The notes beneath the pieces were generated by a model. It was not told the DNA's origin. It ran no database searches and saw only the letters and a program-made list of their open reading frames with translations. From the NCBI RefSeq assembly GCF_001864895.1, contig NZ_MJGO01000039.1:351854-415853 (forward strand): 64,000 nt of DNA, written 5' to 3'. The DNA is from Curtobacterium sp. MCBA15_009. Its GTDB lineage: Bacteria > Actinomycetota > Actinomycetes > Actinomycetales > Microbacteriaceae. Position 1 is the stretch's first letter. Each line of letters begins with the position of its first letter. Positions 8,203 through 15,253 of the stretch are shown piece after piece. A program made the position numbers and the translations under genes.

Positions 8203-8827
8203 AGCGCCAGACCCCGGACGTCCCGCGTCGGTGGCTGCCGACGAGGTGCGTGTCGACGATGCCGAGGGCCTCCATCAGGGCGTGCATCGTGGTCGGTCCG
8301 ACGAACGCGAAGCCGCGCTTCCGGAGCGTCTTCGACAACGCGACGGACTCGTCCGACGTCGTCGGGACCTCGGCTGCGGTGACGGGCGCGGGGGTGACGG
8401 CCGGCCGGAAGGACCACACGAGGTCGGACAGCCCGCCGTCCGCGCGCAGGGCGACCGTCGCGTTCGCGTTCGTGATCGTCGCGGCGATCTTCGCGCGGTT
8501 CCGCACGATGCCGGCGTCGGCCATCAGCCGTGCGACGTCGTCCTCGCCGAAGGCCGCCACGGTGTCCGGGTCGAAGTCGGCGAACGCGGCACGGAACGCG
8601 GGCCGCTTCGCGAGGATCGTGCGCCACGACAGACCGGACTGGAACGCCTCGAGCGAGAGCCGCTCGAACACCCCGCGCTCGTCGCGGACCGGCATCCCCC
8701 ACTCGGTGTCGTAGTAGTCACGGAGCAAGGCGTCGGACGACGCCCACACCGGACGGGCGAGGCCGTCGGCCCCGACGACGAGGTCCGGGGTCGCCGGTGC
8801 ACGGTCGGGCAGGGGCTCTGGGGTCAT
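8201..8827 (-). CDS. DNA-3-methyladenine glycosylase I-like protein lacking zinc ligands
   Basis: A 208-residue base-excision repair enzyme of the Tag family, which removes 3-methyladenine. The core is clear: YYDTEWGMPVRDERGVFERL, EAFQSGLSWRTILAKRPAF (catalytic Glu region), then KRGFAFVGPTTMHALMEALG and VDTHL. Canonical Tag has a zinc site from an N-terminal Cys and His and a C-terminal His and Cys. Here the N-terminal segment reads RPVWASS and YYD instead of RCPW and YHD, and the C-terminus reads HLVGSH, so most ligands are lost. The promoter is probably leaderless (CAGGAT before 8827). Confidence 0.82.
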   Translation of the reverse strand: MTPEPLPDRAPATPDLVVGADGLARPVWASSDALLRDYYDTEWGMPVRDERGVFERLSLEAFQSGLSWRTILAKRPAFRAAFADFDPDTVAAFGEDDVARLMADAGIVRNRAKIAATITNANATVALRADGGLSDLVWSFRPAVTPAPVTAAEVPTTSDESVALSKTLRKRGFAFVGPTTMHALMEALGIVDTHLVGSHRRGTSGVWR

Positions 8828-8870
8828 GCACCCATCCTGGCGTGGTCAGCCGACACCGCCAGCCCCGCGG

Positions 8871-9287
8871 TCACTGCGCCGGCGGTCCGTCCTGCACGGC
8901 CTGCGGGTCCATCCAGACGTACTCCCAGCGGTGCCCGTCCGGGTCCGTGAAGCTCCGCTGGTACATGAAGCCGAGGTCCATCTCCGGGCGGTCCTCGGTG
9001 CCGCCGGCGGCGACCGCCGCGTCGACGATGCGGTGGACCTCGTCCTTCGAGGCCGCACTCAGCGAGGTGATCACCTCGATCGTGTCGGCGTCGGCGATGG
9101 CCTTGTCGGTGAACTGGGTGAACTTCGCCGCCGTCAGGATCATGACGAAGATCGTGTCGCTCACCACGACGCACGCCGCCGTGTCGTCGCTGAACGCCGG
9201 GTTGATCGAGTAGCCGAGCGCCTCGTGAAACGCCTTCGCGCGCTCCAGGTCGGCGACGGGCAGGTTGATGAAGACCATCGTGTCCAC
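8871..9287 (-). CDS. VOC family (glyoxalase/bleomycin-resistance fold) protein
   Basis: A 138-residue protein with two beta-alpha-beta-beta-beta modules. It begins MDTMVFINLPVADLERAKAF and ends with the DPDGHRWEYVWMDP motif. This subgroup (IFVMILT in the middle) usually lacks a proven activity. GTG 9287 is preceded by AAAGGA. The gene is divergent from the DUF3800-like gene. Substrate unknown. Confidence 0.82.
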   Translation of the reverse strand: MDTMVFINLPVADLERAKAFHEALGYSINPAFSDDTAACVVVSDTIFVMILTAAKFTQFTDKAIADADTIEVITSLSAASKDEVHRIVDAAVAAGGTEDRPEMDLGFMYQRSFTDPDGHRWEYVWMDPQAVQDGPPAQ

Positions 9288-9370
9288 GGGGTCGTCCTTT
9301 CCTCGTGCTCAACCTGGCGCGGCGAGGGGCGGAGCGCAACTGTTCCTCGGCGGTACTGACCGGTACGCAA

Positions 9371-9376
9371 TATACT
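9371..9376 (+). promoter_or_regulatory. TATACT -10 box, leaderless promoter of the DUF3800-like gene
   Basis: TATACT is followed by six bases and then ATG 9383. It is the closest match to TATAAT I found in the window. Two CGGTAC copies (9351-9356 and 9361-9366), 10 bp apart, sit in the spacer/-35 zone and may bind a regulator. Confidence 0.55.
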
Positions 9377-9382
9377 AGGTCG

Positions 9383-9907
9383 ATGGAGACGGCGTACGTG
9401 GACGAGTCGGAGCCGGGCGGCGGCCTCGACCACACCGTGTACGTCCTCGCCGCCGTCATCGTGACGGACGCGAACGCAGACGACGCGAGGGCCGCCGTCA
9501 GGAGGTGCACACCGCCGCGAATGCGGAAGCTGCACTGGTACGAGGGACTGCCCAGCCAACGGCTCTCGTGGCTCGATCTCCTGCTCCATGCCATCGAGGT
9601 GGTCGTCGTCCGCTACGAGGGTGTCGTCGCACGGGCGGAACGGCGTCGCCGGCGCTGCTTGGAACGACTGGTCTGGGAGCTCGAGCAGCGGGGTGTCAGG
9701 ACCATCGTGCTCGAATCGCGCGGTCCGGCGAGGGACCGTGACGACCGTTCGATGTTCACGGCGCTCCGTGATCGCGGTATCGGGAGCCGTCTGCGCTGGA
9801 TGCACGTGCAGCCGTCGGGCGAGCCGCTGCTCGCACTCGCCGATGTCGCGTGCGGCGCACATCGCGACGGCTCGCCACAGATTCCGCCGGCAGTGATCGT
9901 AGGCTGA
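9383..9907 (+). CDS. DUF3800-like (RNase H fold) small protein
   Basis: A 174-residue protein opening METAYVDESEPGGG. The AYVDES strand with acidic residues and a C-terminal LLALADVACGAHRDGS helix match the DUF3800 layout, where these acids form an RNase H-like metal site. A middle KLHWYEGLPSQRLSWLDLL segment is characteristic too. DUF3800 proteins are often mobile and sometimes found with phage or defence genes, but here the gene stands alone. The promoter is leaderless, with an unusually good TATACT box. Gene and flanks are slightly less GC-rich than neighbours. Function unproven. Confidence 0.65.
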   Translation: METAYVDESEPGGGLDHTVYVLAAVIVTDANADDARAAVRRCTPPRMRKLHWYEGLPSQRLSWLDLLLHAIEVVVVRYEGVVARAERRRRRCLERLVWELEQRGVRTIVLESRGPARDRDDRSMFTALRDRGIGSRLRWMHVQPSGEPLLALADVACGAHRDGSPQIPPAVIVG

Positions 9908-10028
9908 CCAGAACGCAAATCCCCGGGCCCGCGCTGGCTGCAGGACATCCGGGGATCACTTCCGGCCGAGAGCACCCGACCGACATTTCAATACTAGGAC
10001 GCCCCGTCAGCGTCGTCAACCAGCCCGA

Positions 10029-10076
10029 GTCGGACGGGAGGCGCGGCGCCGACCGGCACCGCGCCTCCCGTCCGAC
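10029..10076. terminator. Perfect 18-bp hairpin between convergent genes
   Basis: An 18-bp arm (10029-10046, with the GGACGGGAGGC core) pairs perfectly with 10059-10076 across a 12-nt loop. It lies between the DUF3800-like gene and the convergent small membrane gene. It is the cleanest member of the GGGAGGC/GCCTCCC hairpin family in this window. Confidence 0.75.
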
Positions 10077-10092
10077 GGTCAGGACCGTCTGC

Positions 10093-10422
10093 TCAGGCGA
10101 GCTCTCGGCCTTCGCCGGCCGCCTTCTGCTGCGTCTCGGCCTCTGCCTGGCCGATGATGTCCTCCGCCGGGACGGGGTTCAGCCGGTCCCAGAGGAAGAA
10201 CAGCAGCCCGCCGACGAGCATCGACAGCCCGACCCACAGGTTGATGTGGATGCCGCCGGTCTTCTCGGGGTCGCTGTCCCAGTGGACGATGCCGACGACG
10301 GTCACGATGACGCCGTACAGGACGAACAGGCCGCCGAGGATGCGACGCAGGTCGAGTCGGCGGGTGGAACGGACGAGGGCGGCCTTCTGCTCCTCGGTCA
10401 TGGCGGTGGTGGTGTCGCTCAT
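10093..10422 (-). CDS. Small two-helix membrane protein, symporter partner
   Basis: A 109-residue protein with two hydrophobic helices (about 30-48 and 62-80) and a charged C-terminus (AEAETQQKAAGEGREL). It starts at ATG 10422 after GAAGGAGAT. It follows the sodium:solute symporter on the same strand by 30 bp. Small accessory membrane proteins commonly accompany SSS transporters, so it is probably a subunit or chaperone of the transporter; this is inferred from position. Confidence 0.7.
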   Translation of the reverse strand: MSDTTTAMTEEQKAALVRSTRRLDLRRILGGLFVLYGVIVTVVGIVHWDSDPEKTGGIHINLWVGLSMLVGGLLFFLWDRLNPVPAEDIIGQAEAETQQKAAGEGRELA

Positions 10423-10452
10423 GGGAGATCTCCTTCGCGGGTCTTCGCGGGC

Positions 10453-12123
10453 CTAGAGGAACGGGAGGTACAGGACGACGCAGAGCACCAGCGCGACCGT
10501 GCCGAGCAGCGCGGGCGAGCGGTACCAGGCGGTGTCGGTCGCGACGGAGTCGCCGTGCAGGTCGATCTTGCCGATGCCGTAGACCAGGCCGCTGAGCTCC
10601 TTCTCGTCCTTCGGCTTGGTGAGCATCGAGACGACGAAGCCGACGACGAGCACGGTGACGAACGAGATGATCGCGCCGTAGAGGGTCTCGGCGGTCGCGG
10701 TGGCGAACAGGTCCGGGTTCACGAGGTACGCGATCCAGGTGATCGTCGGGGTCACGATGCCGAGGACGTACCCCCAGAGCGCGCCCTGCGTCGTCATGCG
10801 CTTCCAGAGCAGGCCGAGGATGAACACGGCGAACAGCGGGGCGTTGAAGAACGAGAACAGCGTCTGCATGTACGTCATGATGTTCGACGCCTGCGCGGCG
10901 ATGAACGCGGTCGCGATGCCGACCAGGACGCCGACGACGGTCACCCAGCGGCCCGTCTTCAGGTAGTGCACGTCGGGCATGTTCGGCTTGATGTAGCGCT
11001 GCCAGATGTCGTACGTGAAGACCGTGTTGAAGGACGACACGTTCGCCGCCATGCCGGCCATGAAGGACGCGAGCAGGCCGGTGACCGCGACGCCGAGCAC
11101 GCCGGTCGGCAGGTACATCTGGATGAGCTTCGGGATCGCGTCGTTGTAGGTGAGCGAGCCGTCGGCGAACTGGTTGCCGACGACCGCGGCCGCGATGAGA
11201 CCGGGGATCACGACGATGGCCGGGATGAAGAGCTTCGGGATCGCGGCGATGAGCGGGGTGCGACGGGCGGCGGACATGTTCTTCGCCGAGAACGCACGCT
11301 GGACCTCGGTGAAGTTGGTCGTCCAGTAGCCGAAGCCGAGGACGAAGCCCAGGCCGAGGACGATCGCGAGCCAGTTCGCACCGATCGGGTTCGTGACGTC
11401 GCCGAAGCCGGTGCCGGCCCAGGCCTGCAGGTGCTGCACGCCCTGCGTCTCGGTGATCGCCTTCGACAGGCCGTCCCAGCCGCCGACGCGGTGCAGGCCG
11501 ACGATCGTCAGCGGGATGAGGCCCGCGATGATGACGAAGAACTGCATGACCTCGTTGTAGATCGCGCTGGAGAGCCCACCGAGGGTGATGTAGACGAGCA
11601 CGAAGCCGGCGGACACGACGATGGCGAGCCACTCCGGCCAGCCGAGCATCGCCTCGATGACGATGGCCATCGCGTAGAGGTTGATGCCCGCGATGAGCAC
11701 GTTCGACACGGCGAAGGCGATCGAGTTCACCAGGTGCGGGGCCTTGCCGAACCGGCGGAGCATGAACTCCGGCACCGAGCGGACCTTCGAGCCGTAGTAG
11801 AAGGGCATCATCACGAGCCCGAGGAACACCATCGCGGGCACGGCGCCGACCAGGTAGTAGTGCAGGGTCGCCATGCCGATCTGGGCACCGTTGGCCGCCA
11901 TGCCGAGGATCTCGGTGGCGCCGAGGTTCGCGGACACGAACGCCAGGCCCGTGATCCACGCCGGCATCGAACGGCCGGACAGGAAGAAGTCCATGCTCGT
12001 CCGGACCTGTTTCCGGGCGGTGAACCCGATCCCGATGACGACCCCGAAGTACACGATGATCATCAGGTAGTCGACCCAGCCCAAGTCGAGCCGGATCCCT
12101 TCGTTCGCTGCAGCGAGAACCAT
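10453..12123 (-). CDS. Sodium:solute symporter (SSS family)
   Basis: A 556-residue protein with about 13-14 predicted transmembrane helices. SSS hallmarks include the early FGVVIGIGFTARKQVRTSMD and FFLSGRSMPAWITGLAFVSA region, then ANLGATEILGMAANGAQ and GFGYWTTNFTEVQRAFSAKN. Family members drive uptake of sugars, amino acids or organic acids with sodium. The similarity pattern is closest to SGLT/galactose-type members, but the substrate cannot be read. It is first in an operon with the small membrane protein. The divergent region to aroQ holds two palindromes. Confidence 0.88.
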   Translation of the reverse strand: MVLAAANEGIRLDLGWVDYLMIIVYFGVVIGIGFTARKQVRTSMDFFLSGRSMPAWITGLAFVSANLGATEILGMAANGAQIGMATLHYYLVGAVPAMVFLGLVMMPFYYGSKVRSVPEFMLRRFGKAPHLVNSIAFAVSNVLIAGINLYAMAIVIEAMLGWPEWLAIVVSAGFVLVYITLGGLSSAIYNEVMQFFVIIAGLIPLTIVGLHRVGGWDGLSKAITETQGVQHLQAWAGTGFGDVTNPIGANWLAIVLGLGFVLGFGYWTTNFTEVQRAFSAKNMSAARRTPLIAAIPKLFIPAIVVIPGLIAAAVVGNQFADGSLTYNDAIPKLIQMYLPTGVLGVAVTGLLASFMAGMAANVSSFNTVFTYDIWQRYIKPNMPDVHYLKTGRWVTVVGVLVGIATAFIAAQASNIMTYMQTLFSFFNAPLFAVFILGLLWKRMTTQGALWGYVLGIVTPTITWIAYLVNPDLFATATAETLYGAIISFVTVLVVGFVVSMLTKPKDEKELSGLVYGIGKIDLHGDSVATDTAWYRSPALLGTVALVLCVVLYLPFL

Positions 12124-12144
12124 TCAACATCTCCACGTCAGTGT

Positions 12145-12206
12145 GTTGCAGTCGGCAACTCAGCCGACCCGGACGGGAACGTTACACCGAATTGTGACCG
12201 TTCACA
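12145..12206. promoter_or_regulatory. Two palindromes in the symporter/aroQ divergent region
   Basis: GTTGC-AGTCG-GCAAC (12145-12159) lies about 20 bp upstream of the symporter start. TGTGA-CCGT-TCACA (12193-12206) resembles a Crp/GlxR half-site pair, but its spacer is 4 bp instead of the usual 6. TAACGT on the minus strand between them is a possible -10 for the symporter. Regulation by a sugar or cAMP-type regulator is a guess. Confidence 0.45.
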
Positions 12207-12262
12207 TCGCCGCCCCGGCGGCGGTCGGGTCCGGCGCTGCCCGCCCTCGGTAGGCTCGCGAC

Positions 12263-12706
12263 ATGACCGAGCAGTCGCGCATCCTCGTCCTCAACGGCCC
12301 CAACCTGGACATCCTCGGCCGGCGCGACCCCGAGCAGTACGGCACCGTGACGCTCGCCGAGATCGAGGCGATCGTGCACACCGAGGCCGCCGTCCACTCG
12401 CTCGAGGCCGACTTCCGGCAGAGCAACCGCGAGGGCGAACTCGTCGAGTGGCTGCACGAGGCGCTCGACGACTTCGTCGGCGTCGTCATCAACCCCGCCG
12501 CCTACGCGCACACCTCGGTCGCGCTGCACGACGCCGTCGAGGCACTCACGGTCCCGGTCGTCGAGGTGCACCTGTCCAACACGTGGAAGCGCGAGCCCTT
12601 CCGCCACGTCGACCACGTCGCGACCGCCGCAACGGCGGTCATCGCCGGCGCGGGCGCCGACGGCTACCGCCTGGCGGTCGCGCACCTGGCGTCGCTGCTC
12701 GACTGA
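12263..12706 (+). CDS. aroQ: Type II 3-dehydroquinate dehydratase
   Basis: A 147-residue enzyme of the shikimate pathway. It dehydrates 3-dehydroquinate to 3-dehydroshikimate as a dodecamer in the cytosol. Motifs: ILVLNGPNLDILGRRDPEQY with the catalytic Arg and Tyr, DFRQSNREGELVEWLHEA, VINPAAYAHTSVALHDA, and VEVHLSNTWKREPFRHV. Length fits the family. TAGGCT (12251-12256) ends 6 nt before the ATG, so the transcript is probably leaderless. The gene is followed by the tandem non-coding repeat, not by other aro genes. Confidence 0.93.
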   Translation: MTEQSRILVLNGPNLDILGRRDPEQYGTVTLAEIEAIVHTEAAVHSLEADFRQSNREGELVEWLHEALDDFVGVVINPAAYAHTSVALHDAVEALTVPVVEVHLSNTWKREPFRHVDHVATAATAVIAGAGADGYRLAVAHLASLLD

Positions 12707-12767
12707 CGCCAGGGCCTGGGTCCGGGTCCGGCGCTCGCTCCCGGCTCACGCCTCTCGGCCACGAGGC

Positions 12768-12809
12768 GGACGGGAGGCACGGGGTCAGCCCGCCCCGGGG
12801 CTCCCGTCC
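12768..12809. terminator. GGGAGGC-family hairpin downstream of aroQ
   Basis: GGACGGGAG and CTCCCGTCC form a 9-bp stem, extended after an internal mismatch by GGGG/CCCC. It lies 62 bp after the aroQ stop inside the first repeat unit. Probable transcription end for aroQ. Confidence 0.55.
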
Positions 12810-12990
12810 GGCGCCCCGCGCGTCCACCGCGCGCAGGTTCCGTCCCATCACACGCGACATGGGAAGCACTTCCGCGCGTAGGGAGCCGGAAGAACCGGCC
12901 CCCTACGCGCGGAAGGACTGCCCTCGCGCGGAACGACCTCCTACGCGCGGAACAACACCCCGGCACCCGCCTCCTCCGCCACGAGGCGGA

Positions 12991-13026
12991 CGGGAGGCCC
13001 GGCGCCAGCCCGCCCCGGGCCTCCCG
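12991..13026. terminator. GGGAGGC-family hairpin in second repeat unit
   Basis: GGGAGGCCCGG pairs perfectly with CCGGGCCTCCC, with one extra outer C-G pair and a 12-nt loop. It occupies the position in repeat unit 2 that 12768-12809 has in unit 1. Confidence 0.55.
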
Positions 13027-13214
13027 CCCGGCGCACCGCGCCCCGCGCATCCACCGCGCGCACCTTCCGTCCCATCACACGCGACATGGGAAGCACTTCC
13101 GCGCGTAGGGAGCCGGAAGAACCAGCCCCCTACGCGCGGAAAGACTCACCACGCGCGGAACGACCTCCTACGCGCGGAACAGCACCCGGCACCCGGAACC
13201 CGGCACCCGGGGCG

Positions 13215-13811
13215 TCAGAAGTCGGCGGGGCGGCGGACCTCGGTGAGTCCGGCGGTGGCGAAGCCTCCGCGGATGAGGGGGACGGCGCGGCGGACGGCCT
13301 GGTCGATGCGGAGCTCGAGGTCGATGCTGCCGATGTCGTAGCCGCCGTCGCGCTTCGTGAAGTCCCGCTCGTTGCCGAACACGCCGAGCGGCAGGGTCGT
13401 GGACTGGAAGAAGCCGAACAGCGGGCGCATCTGGTGCTCGACGAGCAGGGCGTGCCGGTCGCTGCCGCCGGTGGCGGTCAGGAGCACCGGGGTGTCGACG
13501 AGGTCGTACTGGCCGATCCAGTCGAAGAAGAGCTTGAAGGCGCCGGAGTACGCGGCCCGGAAGGCCGGGCTGCCGACGACGAGGACGTCCGCGGCCTCGA
13601 CGGTCTCGAGCGCCCGTCGGGTGCGGTCCGACATCGCCTCGCGGGACGACGCCGCTCCGAGGTCGGCCAGCAACGGGCCGATCTCGATCGTCTCCGTCCG
13701 GGCACCCTCGATGTCCTGGGCCAGTCGCGCCACCGTCGCGCCGACCAGGGTGGACGTCCGCGAGGGGTCCGACGGGCTGCCGCTGACGCCGACCACCAGT
13801 TCTCCGCTCAT
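13215..13811 (-). CDS. NAD(P)H-dependent FMN reductase family protein, MsuE/SsuE-like
   Basis: A 198-residue flavodoxin-like protein. The N-terminal VVGVSGSPSDPSRTSTLVGA is the FMN phosphate loop, and VLVVGSPAFRAAYSGAFKLF is the second flavin-contact loop typical of NADPH-dependent FMN reductases such as SsuE/MsuE, which feed two-component sulfonate monooxygenases. I used ATG 13811; an in-frame GTG lies 15 nt upstream. Two luciferase-type monooxygenases occur elsewhere in the window (39.6 and 56.5 kb), but none is adjacent. The 3' end abuts the repeat. Confidence 0.85.
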   Translation of the reverse strand: MSGELVVGVSGSPSDPSRTSTLVGATVARLAQDIEGARTETIEIGPLLADLGAASSREAMSDRTRRALETVEAADVLVVGSPAFRAAYSGAFKLFFDWIGQYDLVDTPVLLTATGGSDRHALLVEHQMRPLFGFFQSTTLPLGVFGNERDFTKRDGGYDIGSIDLELRIDQAVRRAVPLIRGGFATAGLTEVRRPADF

Positions 13812-13899
13812 GCACACGATGCTCACACGTCGGCCGCCGCCGGGGCCGGGTTGTGACGACTTGTGTCGGGTGCCAGCGTCGCCGGGTACCGTCCGGGCG

Positions 13900-14367
13900 A
13901 TGCAGACCTTCCTGCCGTACGCCGACTTCCGGGCCTCGGCCGAGTCCCTCGACGACAAGCGGCTGGGCAAGCAGCGCGTGGAGACACTGCAGGTGATGCG
14001 GGCGTTGACGCTCCCCGACTACGGCTGGCAGCACCACCCGGTCACGGCGATGTGGCGCGGGTACCGCCCGGCGCTCATGGCCTACCAGGAGGCGACGTGC
14101 CGCGTCTGGCTGGAACGCGGTCACGCGGACACCTGCCTCGAGAAGACCCTGGCCGACCTCGCGCTGGTCCCCGAGGACCTGGAGACCTACGAGCACGGCG
14201 ACGTGCCGATCCCGCCGTGGAACCGCGACGAGGCCCTGCACCGCTCGCACCGGTCGAAGCTCGTGCAGAAGGCGCCGGAGCACTACCGCGAGCTGTTCCC
14301 CGACGTGCCCGACGACCTCGAGTACCTCTGGCCCGGGGTGCCGGAGGCCGCCGTCCGCCCGAGCTGA
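13900..14367 (+). CDS. MSMEG_6728 family protein (pyrimidine-dimer-glycosylase-like family)
   Basis: A 155-residue protein with a strongly conserved N-terminus (MQTFLPYADFRASAESLDDK, then RLGKQRVETLQVMRAL) and YGWQHHPVTAMWRGY, as in actinobacterial MSMEG_6728 proteins. These are related to Pyr_excise-type endonucleases, but activity has not been shown to my knowledge. A conserved PPWNRDEALHRSHRSKLV segment follows. TACCGT ends 7 nt before ATG 13900 (leaderless). It is divergent from the FMN reductase. Confidence 0.82.
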   Translation: MQTFLPYADFRASAESLDDKRLGKQRVETLQVMRALTLPDYGWQHHPVTAMWRGYRPALMAYQEATCRVWLERGHADTCLEKTLADLALVPEDLETYEHGDVPIPPWNRDEALHRSHRSKLVQKAPEHYRELFPDVPDDLEYLWPGVPEAAVRPS

Positions 14368-14376
14368 GGCACCCGC

Positions 14377-14667
14377 TCAGGCGACCGGCGTCCAGCGCCC
14401 GCCGTCGCGCCGGGTGACGACGTCGGACCGGACCTCGACGACGTCGCGGAGTCCCGTCACCGCGGCGTCGCGGATCCCGGCGGCGGTCACGTCGTCCGGC
14501 GCCTCGAAGCGCACCACGGCGCACGGGACCCCGCGCAGCAGGCGGACGTCCTGCGCCTCGACGACGGTCTGCTCGGCGACGAGCCGAGCCGCGGCGGGCA
14601 GGACCGCGTCCGGAGCGGTGCCGGGGGCCAGGGCGCCGACGGCCAGGGTCACGCGGTACGAGGGCAT
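14377..14667 (-). CDS. Small conserved hypothetical protein
   Basis: A 96-residue soluble protein. It opens MPSYRVTLAVGALAPG and has alternating strands and helices (VEAQDVRLLRGVPCAVVRFE, then AAVTGLRDVVEVRSDVVTRR), suggesting a small alpha/beta ferredoxin-like fold. No catalytic motif is apparent. TAGCGT ends 6 nt before the ATG, so it is likely leaderless and real. It is convergent with the MSMEG_6728 gene. Its upstream region has four GACGTC palindromes. I do not recognise the family. Confidence 0.65.
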   Translation of the reverse strand: MPSYRVTLAVGALAPGTAPDAVLPAAARLVAEQTVVEAQDVRLLRGVPCAVVRFEAPDDVTAAGIRDAAVTGLRDVVEVRSDVVTRRDGGRWTPVA

Positions 14668-14726
14668 GCGCCGACGCTAGCGCGCAGCGGCGACACCGCC
14701 GACCCGCCGTGGGCTGCAGGGGATCC

Positions 14727-14840
14727 GACGTCCGATCGGGGGTGGGACGTCGTGACCCACGGCGGGTCGTGGTGTGCGGCGGGACACGACGACAGGGGAC
14801 GTCGCGCCCCGCGCCGGGCGCCGATCAGGGGTTCGACGTC
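14727..14840. promoter_or_regulatory. Cluster of four GACGTC palindromes
   Basis: GACGTC occurs at 14727, 14746, 14798 and 14835, upstream of the small conserved gene at 14377-14667 and within the 219-bp gap to the next gene. In sequence of this composition the hexamer would be expected only about once per few kilobases. It may be a multi-site operator. No gene is convincing in this gap. Confidence 0.4.
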
Positions 14841-14886
14841 CGGTCTGGGCCACCACACGGGTCGGGTGCCCGGGTGGTGGTGGACC

Positions 14887-15174
14887 TCAGGGGTGTCCGG
14901 TGTCCTCTCGGTACCGGTCCGTCTCGGTCGGCGCGGGCATCGACCGTCGGGTGGCGGACCCGACCCGTCGCTCCACGGCGGGTCGCACCGTGGGGAGCAG
15001 GGCGCTCCCGGCGGTGGCGAGGGCGCCGACGAGGGCGATGAGTCCGAGCGGCGCGCTGCCGAGGTCGTGCTGCGCGCCCAGGACGAGCGCGACGACCGTC
15101 GCCGGCGCGGGGAGGAGCTGCACCGCGCGGAAGCGGTCCTCCTGCCGGGTGCCGGTGGTCGTCGTGTTCGTCAT
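14887..15174 (-). CDS. Small two-helix membrane protein
   Basis: A 95-residue protein from ATG 15174, with AAGGTGGG positioned as ribosome site. The N-terminus is polar (MTNTTTTGTRQEDR). Two hydrophobic segments (about 18-34 and 43-63) are separated by a short loop, and the C-terminus is charged. It lies 79 bp downstream of the NAD operon on the same strand, possibly as its last member. No family recognised. Confidence 0.55.
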   Translation of the reverse strand: MTNTTTTGTRQEDRFRAVQLLPAPATVVALVLGAQHDLGSAPLGLIALVGALATAGSALLPTVRPAVERRVGSATRRSMPAPTETDRYREDTGHP

Positions 15175-15253
15175 GTTCCCACCTTGACGCACTTCTCGTG
15201 TCCGCAGAAGGGGGGACACGTACCCAGAGATGGAGTAGAACGTCTAGTACACG

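Larger units (their letters stand above)
12740..13211. repeat. Two tandem copies of a 227-bp non-coding composite repeat
   Basis: The 508-bp gap between aroQ and the FMN reductase holds no convincing gene. It contains two about 90% identical units 227 bp apart (for example GGGAAGCACTTCCGCGCGTA at 12861 and 13088). Each unit has a GGGAGGC hairpin, then a long inverted repeat with 14-bp arms (TTCCGCGCGTAGGG / CCCTACGCGCGGAA), then CGCGCGGAAC repeats. The second unit ends in a GCACCCG heptamer tract (13183-13211). The same element recurs at 38.4-38.9 and 63.3 kb. Confidence 0.8.

Noticed and set aside
9613-10019. Minus-strand ORFs antisense to or just after the DUF3800-like gene as a putative antitoxin
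   Set aside because: No ribosome site, biased shadow composition, and they overlap the terminator side only by chance.
12740-13211. CRISPR array
   Set aside because: Units are over 200 bp, only two copies, with no short identical repeats and unique spacers, and no cas genes.
9850-13341. Very long plus-strand ORF antisense to the symporter operon
   Set aside because: Composition (Arg/Asp/Gly/His-rich, no domain) is that of a shadow over the symporter, and it runs on over aroQ and the repeats.
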